From DASZJY01 sp036260255 (lineage in GTDB: Bacteria > Actinomycetota > Acidimicrobiia > Acidimicrobiales > AC-14), in the NCBI GenBank assembly GCA_036260255.1, contig DATAAF010000068.1:1-31729 (forward strand): a stretch of 31,729 nt of DNA. Direction: 5' to 3'. Shown piece by piece: positions 30,553 to 31,729 of this stretch. Within the stretch, counting starts at the first letter, position 1; every line of letters starts with the position of its first letter. The notes beneath the pieces are model-generated. The model was not told the DNA's origin. It saw only the letters and a list, made by a program, of their open reading frames with translations, and did not search any database. Made by a program: the position numbers and the translations under genes.

Positions 30553-30600
30553 CGCGCCGGAGCGCGCAGGGGGCTGGTGAACCCCTGCGCGCCTGGCGCG
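30553..30600. terminator. Bidirectional terminator hairpin
   Basis: GCGCGCAGGGG (30562-30572) pairs perfectly with CCCCTGCGCGC (30582-30592) across a 9-base loop. CGCGCC (30553-30558) and GGCGCG (30595-30600) extend the stem after a small internal loop. It lies between two convergent genes. Confidence 0.75.
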
Positions 30601-30611
30601 GGCGGTGAGTA

Positions 30612-31178
30612 CTAGGCGACCGAGACGTTGCCGCCGGTGTCGGCGCACATCGAGAGGGTGATCTCCTCGCCGACGCCGCTCACCGTCGTGTCCCGGGTGA
30701 GGGTGTCGTTCCAGTCGAGCGGGGGAAGCCCGTCGACCAGGACGTGGGCGTGGGTCGTGGCGGTGACGGTGCCCTTGACCCCCGGTGCGACCTTCAGGTG
30801 GACCGTGGTGCACACCTTGCTGGCGTCCGTGCCGTACAGCAGCCCGGATACGAGGCCGTCGACGGACACGTCGTTGGTCGTCCAGACCCGGATGCTCGTC
30901 GGCGAGGCCACGTCGAGCGACCAGCACAGCTCGACGGAGGCGTCGGCGGCCGCCCCGACCTGGACGTGCCTCGGGCCGGTGGTCTGGCTGGAGAAGGCGA
31001 ACCCGTAGGAGGCCTGGCGGGCCATGGCTGCCGAACGGCAGTCCTCGACGTGAACCAGCGGGGTGGGGCCGAGGTTGACGCCGATGCTCAGCGCGGCGGC
31101 CGGCAGCGCCCCCGCCACGACCGCCGCCAGCGCTCCGGTGACGATCCCGCCCAACCGCCTCATTGACAAGATGCTCAT
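30612..31178 (-). CDS. Secreted protein of unknown function (188 aa)
   Basis: The ATG at 31176-31178 is preceded by AAAGGA. It opens MSILSMRRLGGIVTGALAAV, a signal peptide probably cut near residue 29 (PAAA). The mature part is beta-rich, with repeated Thr/Val/Asp strands and four cysteines that could form two disulfides. No catalytic motif is visible. A longer open frame to 31325 exists but would put over 45 Pro/Arg-rich residues before the signal peptide. It is probably an exported structural or binding protein, by inference. Confidence 0.75.
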   Translation of the reverse strand: MSILSMRRLGGIVTGALAAVVAGALPAAALSIGVNLGPTPLVHVEDCRSAAMARQASYGFAFSSQTTGPRHVQVGAAADASVELCWSLDVASPTSIRVWTTNDVSVDGLVSGLLYGTDASKVCTTVHLKVAPGVKGTVTATTHAHVLVDGLPPLDWNDTLTRDTTVSGVGEEITLSMCADTGGNVSVA

Positions 31179-31215
31179 GTGCCGTGTGGTCCTTTCGTGC
31201 TCGTCGACGCCGCCG

Positions 31216-31235
31216 GGCCCCGTGGGCACGGGGCC
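31216..31235. other. Hairpin in the leader of the secreted-protein gene
   Basis: GGCCCCGTG (31216-31224) and CACGGGGCC (31227-31235) form a perfect 9-bp inverted repeat with a 2-base centre, about 40-60 bases upstream of the ATG. It may be a 5' leader structure or part of the promoter region. Confidence 0.5.
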
Positions 31236-31287
31236 GGGCGACCTATCGGGACTGACGTCCCCGGGCGAGTGAGCGGCTGGCGGAGGC

Positions 31288-31350
31288 CTCGCTCGGGGCG
31301 CCAGAGCGAGCGTCGGCACGAACACCCGAGGGCTTGAGCGGCCCCGCTCA
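31288..31350 (-). terminator. Paired hairpins after the ABC permease gene
   Basis: TGAGCGG/CCGCTCA (31335-31350) includes the permease stop codon. CTCGCTC/GAGCGAG (31288-31294 and 31304-31310) lies just beyond it. Both lack a T-run; together they probably end the minus-strand transcript. Confidence 0.5.
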
Positions 31351-31729
31351 GACCGAGCGCAGGGCGTCGGTGGGAGCGAGCCGGGCGGCCCGCACCGCCG
31401 GGTACAGGCCGGCGACGGCGCCGATGAGCAGCGCCGCCACCACCGCGCCGACGATGCTCACCGGCGGCACGACGATCGTCCACGATCGGCTGGCGGCGTA
31501 GGCCACCGTCACGATCGCACCCAACGCCGCGCCGGCCAGGCCGCCCAGGCCCGAGAGGAGCAGCGACTCGGTGAGGAACTGGGCCCGGACCTGGCCCCGC
31601 GTGGCGCCCAGCGCCCGCCGCAGGCCGATCTCCGAGCGGCGCTCGAGCACCGAGATCACCATGACGTTGGCGATTCCGACGCCGCCCACCAACAGGGCCA
31701 CGCCCCCCAGCCCGAGGAACAGGGCGTTG
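31348..31729 (-). CDS. MacB/FtsX-type ABC transporter permease, C-terminal part (runs off the right edge)
   Basis: The last 127 residues of an FtsX-domain permease are present and the frame stays open to the window edge. ALFLGLGGVALLVGGVGIANVMVISV, LERRSEIGLRRALGATRGQV, FLTESLLLSGLGGLAGAALGA and LYPAVRAARLAPTDALRSV are hallmarks of MacB-like permeases that work with an ATPase on peptide, antibiotic or lipoprotein export. Three helices are visible. The substrate cannot be inferred. Confidence 0.93.
   Translation of the reverse strand, partial: NALFLGLGGVALLVGGVGIANVMVISVLERRSEIGLRRALGATRGQVRAQFLTESLLLSGLGGLAGAALGAIVTVAYAASRSWTIVVPPVSIVGAVVAALLIGAVAGLYPAVRAARLAPTDALRSV

Overview
This is a very GC-rich (by eye around 70%), densely packed stretch of bacterial chromosome. 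Many genes start with GTG, stop and start codons often overlap, and many starts sit 6-8 bases after a TANNNT -10 box (leaderless style). These traits, together with a mycobacterial-type LigC ligase, TreY/TreZ, a BTAD regulator and an aa3/caa3 oxidase cluster with two CtaG proteins, point to an actinobacterium. I guess the class Acidimicrobiia, but that is inference. I see no rRNA, tRNA, CRISPR array or insertion sequence. No gene-free stretch exceeds about 240 bases.

Layout. Positions 1-1958 (minus): an ATPase of the anti-sigma RsbW type, a short RpoD-like sigma factor, a small acidic protein and the start of transketolase. 2040-7614: LigC (minus), then treY-treZ (plus), which make trehalose from maltodextrin ends. 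7681-9665: a PHP hydrolase and, divergently from one shared promoter, a small phosphodiesterase plus a DUF983 membrane protein. 9765-12590 (minus): a large Cys-rich/coiled-coil/BTAD regulator. 12757-13854: a D-cysteine desulfhydrase-like PLP enzyme with an internal tandem repeat.

13890-25033 is a respiratory block: heme O synthase (ctaB), a CtaG copper protein (minus), then an operon of a degenerate oxidase subunit I, a subunit III homologue, a seven-helix blue-copper protein and a lipoprotein. A strong hairpin closes it. A normal caa3-type oxidase follows: subunit II fused to cytochrome c, subunit I with a His-rich linker and extra helices, subunit III, subunit IV and a second CtaG.

25068-31729: serS, a secreted subtilase (minus), a small membrane protein with SdhC and SdhD but no SdhA/SdhB, a nitroreductase coupled to a Cys-rich small protein (minus), a YciI-like protein, an unknown secreted protein (minus) and the C-terminus of an ABC permease (minus, running off the window).

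The most interesting item is the degenerate subunit I (15724-17412). Aligned to the normal subunit I in the same window, it keeps both histidines of the low-spin heme. It has lost every CuB ligand, the cross-linked tyrosine, the high-spin heme ligand and both proton-channel landmarks. It is followed by a subunit III homologue and a type-1 copper protein, so the operon looks like an oxidase scaffold reused for electron transfer rather than oxygen reduction. Other points of interest are a back-to-back leaderless promoter whose two -10 boxes share one TA, a 52-base element conserved in two divergent intergenic regions, and paired operator-like repeats ahead of the sdh genes.
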